From Nitrosomonas ureae (GTDB lineage Bacteria > Pseudomonadota > Gammaproteobacteria > Burkholderiales > Nitrosomonadaceae), in NCBI RefSeq assembly GCF_900108305.1, contig NZ_FNUX01000018.1:1-58794 (forward strand): DNA of 58,794 nucleotides, written 5' to 3'. The position numbers and the translations under genes are program-made. The notes under the pieces are model-generated. The model did no database searches and was not told the origin of the DNA. It saw only the letters and a list, made by a program, of their open reading frames with translations. Position 1 is the stretch's first letter; every line of letters starts with the position of its first letter. Shown one piece after another: positions 8,865-17,809 of this stretch.

Positions 8865-9937
8865 TGGCACATAGAATGATATGGATACCGGTTATTTTAT
8901 TATTCATCTTTTTTACGGCATCCACGTCGGCTAGTAATTCAACTTCCGCATCCGCTGACCCTCTCACCCGGTTTGTTGTTATTGGTGACATGCCTTATAC
9001 CGATACCGAATATGCACTGCTGGAGCAACCTGATGGCGCCATCGCCAAAGCCATTCGCACCCTCAATCCTCCCGTACTCATTCATCTGGGAGACTTCAAA
9101 CAGAGCCGGTTAAGCTGCAGCGATGAACTGTTCCTGGATCATTACCGCCAAATCGCACAGCTCAATCCCCATAGAACTGTCTATACCCCCGGCGACAATG
9201 AATGGGTGGATTGTGACCGGTTTACCTTTGCCGCACGCTACGACGAATTGGAGCGGCTCAACTTCTTACGTCAGCTCTTTTTTCACCAGGATCACCGTCA
9301 ATTGACCAAAAACATTCCCGGCCTTATCCGGCAAGAAGGGTTTATCGAAAATGCGCGATGGGAATTCAATCAAGTCGTTTTTGCCACATTGCATGTTCCA
9401 GGAACCAATAATGGCCGCATGGAAATTTTACGCAGCAACCTGCAGGATGCCATGGATGAAGCCGATTATCGCGACCAATCCAACGAAAAATGGCTACAGC
9501 AATTATTCGTCGCGGCGGAATCCGCGTCAGCGCTCGTCATTGCATTCCATGCCGATATTTTTAATTTTGATCATAAGAAACCGGCCTGCACGATCGAGAA
9601 TCGCACGAATTGCGATGGCTATCGAAAGCTGCGTGATTTGATTAAGAGCCAAGTTGCGCAATTCGGCAAACCGGTTTTGCTCATTCATGGCGACTCTCAG
9701 GCATACTGCCTGCATCAACCGTACACCTCGATTCCTAATCTTTGGCGGCTCAATGCCCCCGGAGACTACAAGTACATCGATGCCAGTCAGGTTGTATTTG
9801 ATCCGGAAAACAAGAACACACCCTTTACCGCTCGCGGCGTGCTTGACCGCAAACCTGCTCCGGCAACCTGCAGCTATAGTATTTTCGGCTCATCCCGACA
9901 TTCTCCACCTTTATTTCCAAGAACACAGCTATCATGA
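8864..9937 (+). CDS. Secreted metallophosphoesterase-like protein
   Basis: Predicted exported hydrolase with a calcineurin-like fold; substrate unknown. The N-terminal 22-30 residues are a hydrophobic signal segment followed by a Ser/Thr/Ala-rich linker. The 357-residue product then shows ordered metal-binding motifs of the superfamily: VVIGDMPY (~45), HLGDFK (~75), TPGDNEW (~110), AFHADIF (~225) and a late LLIHGDSQ (~270). The start overlaps the prfC stop and its own TGA overlaps the yicC ATG (ATGA), so translation is coupled on both sides. No family-specific function can be assigned; proteins of this kind are usually annotated as hypothetical. Confidence 0.72.
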   Translation: MAHRMIWIPVILLFIFFTASTSASNSTSASADPLTRFVVIGDMPYTDTEYALLEQPDGAIAKAIRTLNPPVLIHLGDFKQSRLSCSDELFLDHYRQIAQLNPHRTVYTPGDNEWVDCDRFTFAARYDELERLNFLRQLFFHQDHRQLTKNIPGLIRQEGFIENARWEFNQVVFATLHVPGTNNGRMEILRSNLQDAMDEADYRDQSNEKWLQQLFVAAESASALVIAFHADIFNFDHKKPACTIENRTNCDGYRKLRDLIKSQVAQFGKPVLLIHGDSQAYCLHQPYTSIPNLWRLNAPGDYKYIDASQVVFDPENKNTPFTARGVLDRKPAPATCSYSIFGSSRHSPPLFPRTQLS

Positions 9938-10803
9938 TATTCAGCATGACCGGTTACGCCGCCGTTAGCCAGGAAACACCTCACGGATCTTTCAGCATCG
10001 AAATACGCTCAGTCAATAACCGCTATTTGGATATTCTATTCCGCCTGCCGGATGAGTTCCGCAAGCAAGAAGCCGTTATGCGCGAACTGCTCACTACGCA
10101 GCTCAGTCGCGGAAAAATCGAATGCCGTCTGAATTTCTCTCCATCAACCGGCACGGTAAATTTACCACAACTGGATCACACGTTATTAGAGCAATTACTG
10201 CAACTGGAACAAACGATTAAAACACGGCATGCCGTAGCGGCATCGCTAACCGTGGCAGAAATTCTTAAATGGCCCGGCATACTGGGAAGTAATCATGCAA
10301 GAAGCATCGAAGAACTCGATGAAATCACGGTAATGCTACTGCAAACTGCACTGAACGATTTAAAAGCTGCACGAATACGTGAAGGCAATAAACTCAAATC
10401 AATTCTACTGAATCGCATCGAGCAAATGCGTCAACTCTTGCAGATAGCATCACCGCGAATTCCCGCACTCATCGCGGCCTTTGAGGAAAAGCTGCGTACC
10501 CGTCTGGAAGAAATTTTAGGTAACTATGAAAATGAGCGGATCCACCAGGAAATTACATTGTTTGCCGGGAAAATCGATGTTGACGAAGAACTCTCGCGTC
10601 TGCATGCACATTTACACGAAGTGGAACACATTCTGGATAAGGGCGGCTACGTCGGGAAACGGCTCGATTTCATGATGCAGGAATTGCATCGCGAAGCCAA
10701 TACCATCGGATCAAAGTCCATTGATCTGGAAATCACGCGAATCTCTATGGAGTTGAAGGTAATCATCGAGCAAATGCGAGAGCAAGTTCAGAATATTGAA
10801 TGA
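9934..10803 (+). CDS. yicC: YicC family endoribonuclease
   Basis: A 289-residue member of the YicC/YloC family, associated with RNA turnover; E. coli YicC is reported as an endoribonuclease. The N-terminal motif MTGYAAVSQE, the block SIEIRSVNNRYLDI and the C-terminal block with DEELSRLHAHL, GKRLDFMMQELHREANT and IGSKS are diagnostic, and the length is normal. The ATG overlaps the preceding stop (ATGA). It is the last gene of the coupled run. The following 219 bases (10804-11022) hold no gene or clear terminator. Confidence 0.93.
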   Translation: MIFSMTGYAAVSQETPHGSFSIEIRSVNNRYLDILFRLPDEFRKQEAVMRELLTTQLSRGKIECRLNFSPSTGTVNLPQLDHTLLEQLLQLEQTIKTRHAVAASLTVAEILKWPGILGSNHARSIEELDEITVMLLQTALNDLKAARIREGNKLKSILLNRIEQMRQLLQIASPRIPALIAAFEEKLRTRLEEILGNYENERIHQEITLFAGKIDVDEELSRLHAHLHEVEHILDKGGYVGKRLDFMMQELHREANTIGSKSIDLEITRISMELKVIIEQMREQVQNIE

Positions 10804-11022
10804 TGAAATTGCCCTGAGACTTCATAATCCCTATATATTTTATTGATAGGCGGTAAAACCATCATTGTTTTATCATTTGCCTAAGCTCAAAATTGCTATG
10901 CTTAACTTGTACCGCGCCGGTATAGCCAATTTAATCCGGAAGAAATTAATTCATTCTTTGGCAATCCAAAAAATTTATGTTAATAATTGGATTGATGTCA
11001 TTCCATAGAGAGCTGAAGAAAA

Positions 11023-11250
11023 ATGGGAAAATTATTCTTTTATATCCTAATCGCACTATTGATCTATTGGATAATTAAGAGCCGTCATTCTAAAAAAGAC
11101 TCAAATATATCGAATCAGGATTCGATTGAAGACACGGTCAATTGTGTGCATTGTGGTGTTTATTTGCCTAAAAGTGAAGCAATCAAGCATCAAGATAAAT
11201 ATTTTTGCTGTCAGGAGCATTGTGACCAATTTTTAAGCTCTCCACCTTAA
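11023..11250 (+). CDS. PP0621 family small zinc-ribbon-like membrane protein
   Basis: A 75-residue protein with an N-terminal membrane helix (~4-19), a charged linker and a C-terminal metal-binding-like segment with CVHCG, LPKSEAI and FCCQEHC. This layout is that of the PP0621 family found before pilS/pilR in beta- and gammaproteobacteria. Function is not established. It ends 10 nt before the GTG start of pilS, so it is likely co-transcribed with the pil regulators. Confidence 0.75.
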   Translation: MGKLFFYILIALLIYWIIKSRHSKKDSNISNQDSIEDTVNCVHCGVYLPKSEAIKHQDKYFCCQEHCDQFLSSPP

Positions 11251-11260
11251 ATTAATTGTT

Positions 11261-12913
11261 GTGCCGACATCTACTTATCCATCACAAACAAAACACTCAA
11301 TATTCTGGCCCTTCCATTCTAAACTAGCGAGTGCTGATTACACCGGCCAGTACTGGTGTTCGCTTTACTATTTCAATATTTACCGCATACTATTGGGCAG
11401 TAGTCTGCTCATTAGTGTTTGGAAATTTGAGCTCACGAGTTTTGGTTCGCATCATTACACCCTATTTCTGTACGCAGGACTTTCACATGTAGTTTGCAGC
11501 TGTATATCCTTGTTGCTGATTAAATTAAGAACCCCGGGGTTTAGTTGGCAATTAGCCATACAAGTAATTTGTGATATTGTTTTTTTTACCATCATGTTAC
11601 ACGCCAGCGGGGGGCTGCAGAGCGGTTTAGGCGCCATACTGCTGATATCCCTCGCGGCAGCGGGATTGATCAGCCGCGGTCGTTTAGCATTATTTTTTGC
11701 ATCGATTGCGACAATCAGCTTATTACTGCAAGAAACATATTCCTTGCTTACAGTTAACTATTATTCAGCTCAGTATTCACAGGCCGGTTTATTGAGCATG
11801 GCGTATTTCGCTGTAGCTTGGTTGGCGCATCAATTAGCCAAACATACTTTAGCCAGTGAACAGCTAGCAAAAGAACGTGGTATTGATCTGGCAAATATGT
11901 CGCAAGTCAATCAATTGGTCATTCAGGATCTGCAGGAAGGCGTACTGGTAGTAGATAAACATGGCGTTATCCGACAACATAATAGCTACGCTGATAAGCT
12001 GCTCGATTTAAGATCATCTGCAAATGACACAAAATCACTCAAGCTATCCGATTACGCACCTGATATAGCGGAAAGGCTTAAGAGGTGGCAGGGAGACAGC
12101 AAAATGAATTTCGATCTATTGCGATTAACGCATAGTCATGCGTTAGTGCGAACCCGCTTTCTACCCATACAAGCTGATTTCAGCAATGGAGTTGTAGTTT
12201 TTCTTGAGGATATGGGGCGTATACAGGCACAGTTACAGCAACTCAAACTGGCAGCTGTAGGGCGCTTGACAGCCAATATTGCACATGAAATCCGTAACCC
12301 GCTGTCGGCTATCAATCATGCAGCTGAGCTTCTGGAGGAAGAACAACAAGAGAATCATACAAATCCCCGCCTCGTGCATATCATTTGTGATAATACCCGG
12401 CGATTAAACAAGATCGTACAGGATGTACTACAACTAAACCGGCGTAACATTCCGAAACCGGATATCTTGGAATCTCACGATTTTATTAAGAAATTTCTTG
12501 AGGAGTTTTGTGATGTGGAAAAAATCGATAGGGATGTATTCGTATTTCAAAACACCAATAAATATTTAGTTAGTTTTGATCGTGATCACTTGGCCCAAAT
12601 ACTCTGGAATTTGTGCCGGAATGCATGGCGGCATTGTCGCAAGCAAGCTGGCAGTGTTCTTATTGAATTGTCTACGACAACCAACGGGCATAATGTTTGT
12701 CTGAACATTATTGACGATGGCCCGGGTGTGGATCCGCAGCAAGTCAAAGAAATTTTTGAGCCTTTCTTTACAACTGCCGATGGTGGCACGGGATTGGGTT
12801 TATATGTGGCGCGTGAACTGTGTGAAACTAATCAGTCATCGCTTGATTATATTGAAGACTCTTCAAGTGGGCATTTTAGAATAATATTGAGTTGCAGTGA
12901 ACCATGTCGATAG
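11261..12913 (+). CDS. pilS: Two-component sensor kinase PilS
   Basis: Membrane histidine kinase of the PilS type that in known systems controls type IV pilin expression through PilR. The 550-residue chain starts at GTG. About six membrane spans (~30-190) are followed by a PAS-like segment (QDLQEGVLVVDKHGVIRQ, ~220-240), the phospho-acceptor motif AHEIRNPLSA (His near 341), an N-box (NLCRNAWRH), and G-boxes (DDGPGV, GGTGLGL). It overlaps pilR by 10 nt. No pilin gene is in the window, so the target promoter is elsewhere. Confidence 0.88.
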   Translation: MPTSTYPSQTKHSIFWPFHSKLASADYTGQYWCSLYYFNIYRILLGSSLLISVWKFELTSFGSHHYTLFLYAGLSHVVCSCISLLLIKLRTPGFSWQLAIQVICDIVFFTIMLHASGGLQSGLGAILLISLAAAGLISRGRLALFFASIATISLLLQETYSLLTVNYYSAQYSQAGLLSMAYFAVAWLAHQLAKHTLASEQLAKERGIDLANMSQVNQLVIQDLQEGVLVVDKHGVIRQHNSYADKLLDLRSSANDTKSLKLSDYAPDIAERLKRWQGDSKMNFDLLRLTHSHALVRTRFLPIQADFSNGVVVFLEDMGRIQAQLQQLKLAAVGRLTANIAHEIRNPLSAINHAAELLEEEQQENHTNPRLVHIICDNTRRLNKIVQDVLQLNRRNIPKPDILESHDFIKKFLEEFCDVEKIDRDVFVFQNTNKYLVSFDRDHLAQILWNLCRNAWRHCRKQAGSVLIELSTTTNGHNVCLNIIDDGPGVDPQQVKEIFEPFFTTADGGTGLGLYVARELCETNQSSLDYIEDSSSGHFRIILSCSEPCR

Positions 12914-14337
12914 ATAACGAACGGATTAATCTGCAAAAGAAGATTCTATCCCCTAGAATACTAGTTGTGGATGATGAGCCTGATATTATTGAATTGTTAG
13001 AGCTCACACTGGCCCGAATGGGAATGGAAGTTTCTAGTGCAATGTGTATCCATGATGCCAAAGCGCTGCTGCAATCGCACTCATTTCAATTATGCCTTAC
13101 CGACATGCGGTTGCCAGATGGTAATGGATTGGAACTGGTTAAATATATTTCGCAGCACTTTATTGATGTTCCTACTGCCGTTATTACTGCGTATGGCACC
13201 ACAGAAAATGCAGTAGCTGCGTTAAAAGCCGGCGCTTTTGATTACTTACCCAAACCGGTTTCCTTGAAACAGTTACGTGACCTGGTTAAATCGGCTTTAA
13301 GCCTTCCACCGGTAAAGATTGAATCAGCAGGGCAAGGTGAAATAAGTCAACAACGCACGCTACTTGGCGAGTCTGAATCCATGCGCCAGTTACGCGCAAC
13401 CATCGACAAACTCTCGCGTAGTCAAGCTGCGGTATATATCAGTGGTGAATCGGGTAGCGGTAAGGAGTTAGCCGCAAAAATGATTCATGAAAGAAGTGCG
13501 CGCCACAAGCAGCCATTTGTTGCTGTCAACTGTGGCGCAATTCCAGAAAATCTGATGGAAAGTGAATTTTTTGGCTATAAGAAAGGCGCCTTTACTGGCG
13601 CGGAAAAAGATCACGATGGATTTTTCCTGACCGCCGACGGCGGTACCTTGTTTCTTGACGAAGTCGCCGATTTGCCATTAACGATGCAGGTTAAACTGCT
13701 TCGGGTCATTCAGGAAAAACAAGTAAGAAGGATCGGGGATACACAAGAAAAAAGTATTGATGTACGAATTATCAGCGCTACCCACAAAAAGCTAAATCAT
13801 TGCGTCGCAATGGGTCAGTTTCGACAGGATTTGTACTACCGTTTGAATGTCATTGAACTGAATATGCCTGCATTACGTGAAATGCGCGAAGATATTCCAC
13901 TCATTGCAGAAGCCATTCTGGAAAAACATTGCCAGGAAGCCAGTCGACCCATCTGTCGCATCGAAAAAGATGCCATGATAATGCTCAAGAACTATGATTT
14001 CCCGGGTAACGTTCGTGAGCTTGAAAATGTACTGGAACGCACGTTAGCGCTTTGTCCGGATGTGAACATTGGAATAGAAGAATTACAATTGCCGGATCAG
14101 ACGGTTGAAGCAACGCCAAACGATACTGCGGAAGTCACTCAGACTCCCGCCACTACCATTCAAGTAAAGACAGATCATAATCTACCGCTACAGGATTATC
14201 TCGATAAACTGGAGAAAGATTCCATCATCAAAGCGTTGAATGAAAGCCGATACAATCGTACCAAAGCTGCCAAAGGACTGGGTATCACGGTTCGTTCATT
14301 GCGTTACCGGATGGAAAGATTGGGGTTAAACGACTAA
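12904..14337 (+). CDS. pilR: Sigma-54-dependent response regulator PilR
   Basis: NtrC-family activator, partner of the kinase just upstream. The receiver domain (~18-130) has the acidic pair VVDDE and a probable phospho-acceptor Asp in LTDMRLPDG (D67), plus Lys in YLPKP. The AAA+ domain has Walker A GESGSGKE (~181-188), the sigma-54 contact loop GAFTGA (~229) and Walker B GGTLFLDEV. The C-terminal Fis-type helix-turn-helix (~430-475) contains NRTKAAKGLGITVRSLRYRM. Length (477) and overlap with pilS fit PilR well. Confidence 0.9.
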   Translation: MSIDNERINLQKKILSPRILVVDDEPDIIELLELTLARMGMEVSSAMCIHDAKALLQSHSFQLCLTDMRLPDGNGLELVKYISQHFIDVPTAVITAYGTTENAVAALKAGAFDYLPKPVSLKQLRDLVKSALSLPPVKIESAGQGEISQQRTLLGESESMRQLRATIDKLSRSQAAVYISGESGSGKELAAKMIHERSARHKQPFVAVNCGAIPENLMESEFFGYKKGAFTGAEKDHDGFFLTADGGTLFLDEVADLPLTMQVKLLRVIQEKQVRRIGDTQEKSIDVRIISATHKKLNHCVAMGQFRQDLYYRLNVIELNMPALREMREDIPLIAEAILEKHCQEASRPICRIEKDAMIMLKNYDFPGNVRELENVLERTLALCPDVNIGIEELQLPDQTVEATPNDTAEVTQTPATTIQVKTDHNLPLQDYLDKLEKDSIIKALNESRYNRTKAAKGLGITVRSLRYRMERLGLND

Positions 14338-14363
14338 CAACCTACCACCAACCAGGCAATATT

Positions 14364-14407
14364 CGTCTTGCACATCAATGAAAGCAACAAATTCGATGTA
14401 CAAGACG
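14364..14407. repeat. 13-bp inverted repeat downstream of pilR
   Basis: CGTCTTGCACATC (14364-14376) and GATGTACAAGACG (14395-14407) pair over 13 bp with one mismatch around an 18-nt loop. There is no T-run on either side. It lies between convergent pilR and the DUF2780 gene and may be a transcript-end structure. Confidence 0.4.
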
Positions 14408-14469
14408 CCGCGCATTATTTCGATAGATCTGCTCTTTTCCTCTTAGTTACCTGTAAATTCTGCCTTACC

Positions 14470-15048
14470 TTAACGTCCGGTCAGAGCGGATTGCAACAAA
14501 CTAGCACTGGCTTGTCCGCTTGTCTTGCTTACATAACTTGTAATAACAGGAATAAATTGACCGATCATATCAGGAGAAAGATCCAATTGCTGGAATGACG
14601 CCGCCAATGCAGCGGCATTCCCCAACGAACTACTGCTATCACCCATTAATGAAGATAAATTGCCAGATAAATTTGACATCGCAGGCGCAGCGCTCAACAT
14701 ATTATCCATTCCTGGAATGGATCGGGATATTGTCGCAAATGCTTGCGGATCCATATTGCTCTGAGCCATCTGGAATATGGCTCCCGCCCCGCCTAGTGCT
14801 TGTTGCGACGATACGCCCAAGCGATGAGACAAAATATCAACCAAACCAATTTGCGCCATTCCAGCCGGATCGCTGGCAGCCGTCGCTCCGGCATTCAGTA
14901 TTTGCCGACTGCTTTGTGCCGCACCCTCTACAGTGGACAAGCCTTGATCGATTGTCCCCAATGAACCAGCGCCACCCGTATTAGTTGCACACCCGCTTAC
15001 GGATAAACACACTGCAGTAGCAATTAAATAATAATTGATTTTTCTCAT
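14470..15048 (-). CDS. DUF2780 family lipoprotein
   Basis: A 192-residue predicted lipoprotein. The signal segment ends in the lipobox VSGC (Cys ~20), and the domain then shows LGVSSQQALGGAGAIFQMA, SRSIPGMDNMLSAAP and a Gln/Leu-rich C-terminus, which is the DUF2780 pattern. I place the start at 15048 because GAAGGAG precedes it at good spacing and the signal peptide begins there; an upstream in-frame ATG would add residues before the signal. Function unknown. It is convergent with pilR. Confidence 0.82.
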   Translation of the reverse strand: MRKINYYLIATAVCLSVSGCATNTGGAGSLGTIDQGLSTVEGAAQSSRQILNAGATAASDPAGMAQIGLVDILSHRLGVSSQQALGGAGAIFQMAQSNMDPQAFATISRSIPGMDNMLSAAPAMSNLSGNLSSLMGDSSSSLGNAAALAASFQQLDLSPDMIGQFIPVITSYVSKTSGQASASLLQSALTGR

Positions 15049-15231
15049 GACAACTCCTTCAAAATAGAAAATATTAAACATTCAATAAATATTTTAATGA
15101 CAGCATGCCATCAATCGACGTTCAATGCTACATGATACATGCATTGTCATAAATTCTTCAAAATACGGTCATCAAATTTTCACATTTTTTAGTTATGCTG
15201 TTCTACGTCATAAATAACAAGGAGAAGAACA

Positions 15232-15435
15232 ATGTACTGCTTAATTAAAGAATGGCCCAATAAAATGGCAACACTAATGACTGAAGATGGCGTCGTACTC
15301 TGGACATTTAGCGATGTGGAAGAAGCTCGCAAAGTATGGCAAGACTGGTGTTCCCTTCAGAATGACAAAAACGCAAGTCAATCGAGCCAAATCGAACACC
15401 CTTGTACAGCAGATTTATCCGAGCAAATTTTCTAA
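15232..15435 (+). CDS. Small hypothetical protein, 67 residues
   Basis: Not recognised. The start has a strong Shine-Dalgarno (AAGGAGAAG, 6-9 nt before ATG). The protein is soluble, Trp-rich in its middle (VVLWTFSDVEEARKVWQDWC), and ends in a Ser/Gln-rich tail. It is monocistronic between the DUF2780 gene and corA. The DGVVLWTFSDVEEA segment looks like a small beta-alpha unit; no function can be given. Confidence 0.65.
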   Translation: MYCLIKEWPNKMATLMTEDGVVLWTFSDVEEARKVWQDWCSLQNDKNASQSSQIEHPCTADLSEQIF

Positions 15436-15597
15436 ACATTCGGTCATAATTTAACATCTCCCCTCTTTTTGGGATGATCCATAATGATCAGATTTATCTT
15501 TTGCCTTCCTGTTCAGCCCACTTCTCACCAATCATCCCCCACACGGTAATCAAAATGCTTAAAATAAGCCCCTGTCCTCTTTATTCAGGCAAGCTTA

Positions 15598-16707
15598 ATG
15601 CATACAAAATCTTACTCGGAATCTCGGCACCGGCAAACCGATCATACCGCACAAAGCAGCGCAGCCGACAAAGCCGGCCTTCCTGCCGGAACATTGATGC
15701 ACATTGGAACAAAGCATCAATCAGAATGTAAAATCTCAGTCATACAATACAATGCCGAGACACTGCTCTACCATGAAATTTCAACGATTTCAGATCTGCA
15801 ACCGTTGCAAAACACCAAACTGATCACCTGGGTAAATATAGACGGACTAAGCAATATTGGTATCGTTGAAGGTATCGGCCATGAATTGAACATTCATCCT
15901 TTAGTGCTAGAGGATATTTTAAGTACGCACCAACGCCCCAAGCTAGAGGAATATGAAGATTTTCTGTATCTGGTCATCAAAGGCATCAGTCTTGATCAAA
16001 ACAAAATTTTCAGCCTCCAGTACGAACAAATCAGTATTTTATTATTAGCCAACTATGTTATTACTTTCAAGGAAAAGTCTGATACTACATTTGATTCCGT
16101 CTATCATTACCTGAAAAACCGAAGTGGTCGATTGCGGCTAAAGGGCAGTGATTATCTGACATACGTTATTCTTGACACCATCGTTGATGAATATTTTGTA
16201 GTAGAAGACAACTTGGATGACGTCATTGATTCATTGGAAGACAATATTTTGCTCAATTCCAATAAAGAAATACTACAAACCATACAACAAATACGCCGCA
16301 GCCTGATTTCAATGAAACGTAATATCTCGCCATTACGCGAACTATTGGCGACAATTCAACGTATTGATACGCCGTTATTACAGGAAAAAACTTTGCGTTA
16401 TTTTGGTGATGTCTATGACCATGTGCTACGTGTTAATGATTCACTTGAATCCTATCGCGAAAGAATCTCAGCAATGCATGATATTTATCTTTCAAGCATT
16501 AGTAACAAAATGAATGAAACAATGAAAATTCTGACTATTTTCGCGACTATCTTCATACCATTGACCTTTATTGCGGGTATTTATGGCATGAATTTTGAAT
16601 ATATGCCTGAATTGAAATGGCGCTGGGCCTATCCTGCAGTATGGATAATATTTATTTTAGTTAGCGTAAGCTTACTTATTTATTTCAGAAAGAAGAAATG
16701 GCTATAG
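15598..16707 (+). CDS. corA: CorA-type magnesium/cobalt channel
   Basis: Pentameric divalent-cation channel of the inner membrane (Mg2+, Co2+ or Ni2+). The 369-residue chain has the N-terminal cytoplasmic domain, a long helix (~200-300) and two C-terminal membrane helices. The signature GMN follows the first helix (YGMNFEYMPELKW, ~330). The KAGLPAGTL motif near residue 25 is shared with Thermotoga-type CorA, which supports a start at or before 15598 rather than at the later ATG at 15697. No clear Shine-Dalgarno is seen before 15598, so the exact start is less certain. Confidence 0.92.
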   Translation: MHTKSYSESRHRQTDHTAQSSAADKAGLPAGTLMHIGTKHQSECKISVIQYNAETLLYHEISTISDLQPLQNTKLITWVNIDGLSNIGIVEGIGHELNIHPLVLEDILSTHQRPKLEEYEDFLYLVIKGISLDQNKIFSLQYEQISILLLANYVITFKEKSDTTFDSVYHYLKNRSGRLRLKGSDYLTYVILDTIVDEYFVVEDNLDDVIDSLEDNILLNSNKEILQTIQQIRRSLISMKRNISPLRELLATIQRIDTPLLQEKTLRYFGDVYDHVLRVNDSLESYRERISAMHDIYLSSISNKMNETMKILTIFATIFIPLTFIAGIYGMNFEYMPELKWRWAYPAVWIIFILVSVSLLIYFRKKKWL

Positions 16708-16771
16708 CTGCATGCAGCTCATCGACTCTGTACTCCACTCGGACATAGGCTAACCGTATAGTCATAGATAT

Positions 16772-16814
16772 AAAACAAAAAAGAGATTCAATTCTGAAAT
16801 TGGATTGAATCTCT
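16772..16814 (-). terminator. Terminator of the truncated PEP-CTERM gene
   Basis: On the minus strand an 11-bp perfect stem (16814-16804 with 16792-16782) with an 11-nt loop runs into TTTTTTGTTTT. It sits 26 nt after the stop of the PEP-CTERM remnant, so the fragment kept its original 3' end. Confidence 0.8.
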
Positions 16815-16840
16815 ACCAAACATTCTTTTTAATAGAATTC

Positions 16841-17194
16841 TCAAAAAGAAACTAATCTTCTCTGACTGCACATCGAAAATCCGACTAATCCTAATCCAAT
16901 TAACATCATGGCATAGGTTTCTGGCTCTGGAACTGCACTGACCCCGATAACAAAATCATCCCAATCACCCAGATACTTTTGGCCAGCGCTATCGTTGTAT
17001 CCTATTACAAAATCATAAACCGTAGACCCCACCTGCATATTTGTCCCAATCAGTCCTATCGAGGTACCTTTATCCCAAGGACCACCATTCACGGCAAATT
17101 TATCAACATTACCCTCAAACTTAAAAATGGGAGGATTACCATCTTCATTCTCATTGTCTTCTGAGTTACCAAATAAAAGATCAACGAAAAGTTT
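16841..17194 (-). pseudogene. PEP-CTERM protein gene, 5'-truncated remnant
   Basis: The minus-strand frame is open from 17194 (just after a TAA at 17197-17195) to the stop at 16841. It encodes about 117 residues that end in a canonical PEP-CTERM sorting tag: VPEPETYAMMLIGLGLVGF, then Arg-rich QRR. PEP-CTERM proteins are exported and processed by exosortase/archaeosortase systems and always need an N-terminal signal peptide. Here the upstream part has none and no ATG occurs in the frame; the best internal start is GTG at 17092. The visible segment (DWDDFVIGVSAVPEPE) is the C-terminal end of a secreted beta-rich protein. The most likely reading is a gene that lost its 5' part when the AT-rich stretch to the right was acquired. 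Confidence 0.72.
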
Positions 17195-17238
17195 TTACGA
17201 TATCAAACGAAACAATCTAAATAAGGATTAAGTGTATA

Positions 17239-17254
17239 TATTTTATATAAAATA
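17239..17254. promoter_or_regulatory. 16-bp perfect palindrome before the accessory cassette
   Basis: TATTTTATATAAAATA is a perfect palindrome about 50 bp upstream of the start at 17305, within AT-rich DNA. It could be an operator or overlap a -10 element. Given the base composition, chance is possible. Confidence 0.3.
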
Positions 17255-17304
17255 CGCATAATAATTGAATACTTAAATATAATTTTCGATGAAGGAGGAT
17301 GGTC

Positions 17305-17772
17305 ATGAGCACTACAATTGAGCATAAATCCACGCCAGGTTCAGATAAAAACGCTGAAGGTGAAATCAATTGGTATGAACATATTGGAGGAGTAATAATT
17401 CAAACTATATATTTAGTGCCATACATATTTGGTGCTTTAGCGTTTACCGGTTTTGTTTTGGGGCTTAAATTTTTCCTCGACAAACCGCCACCTTCATATC
17501 CACCGTATGGGCAAATAAATGAAGAGCATATAAGTAGTACAACTGAAATTGAAAGTGATGTTGATAAAATTATTAATTTGTTAGAACAAAATACAGATAA
17601 GCAAAACAAGCTATTAATTAATGTAAGCACTCAATTAAATAATTTGCAATCAGAAATAGAAAGACTCAGCTTTGAAGTTTCACTTCTAAAGAGTGAATTA
17701 GAAAGCCATAAAATTCAAGAGGACTTGGAAAAAATCTCAGAGCTCGTTGAAAATTGTAAATTATGTAAATAA
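17305..17772 (+). CDS. Membrane-anchored coiled-coil protein, function unknown
   Basis: Not recognised. The 155-residue product has a hydrophilic N-terminus (~1-25), a long hydrophobic segment (~30-58, IIQTIYLVPYIFGALAFTGF and following) that can hold one or two membrane passes, a Pro-rich linker (PPPSYPPYG) and a long C-terminal coiled coil (~85-150) ending in CKLC. AGGAGG (17293-17298) sits 6 nt before ATG 17305, so I prefer that start over the ATG at 17299. It lies 37 nt upstream of a cyclase-like gene on the same strand and the two look like an operon. Base composition is markedly AT-rich. It may be the membrane partner of the cyclase homologue; this is inference. Confidence 0.65.
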   Translation: MSTTIEHKSTPGSDKNAEGEINWYEHIGGVIIQTIYLVPYIFGALAFTGFVLGLKFFLDKPPPSYPPYGQINEEHISSTTEIESDVDKIINLLEQNTDKQNKLLINVSTQLNNLQSEIERLSFEVSLLKSELESHKIQEDLEKISELVENCKLCK

Positions 17773-17809
17773 GTGGTGAAATTTAGAGTGAAAAATTAGG
17801 AATAAAAAT

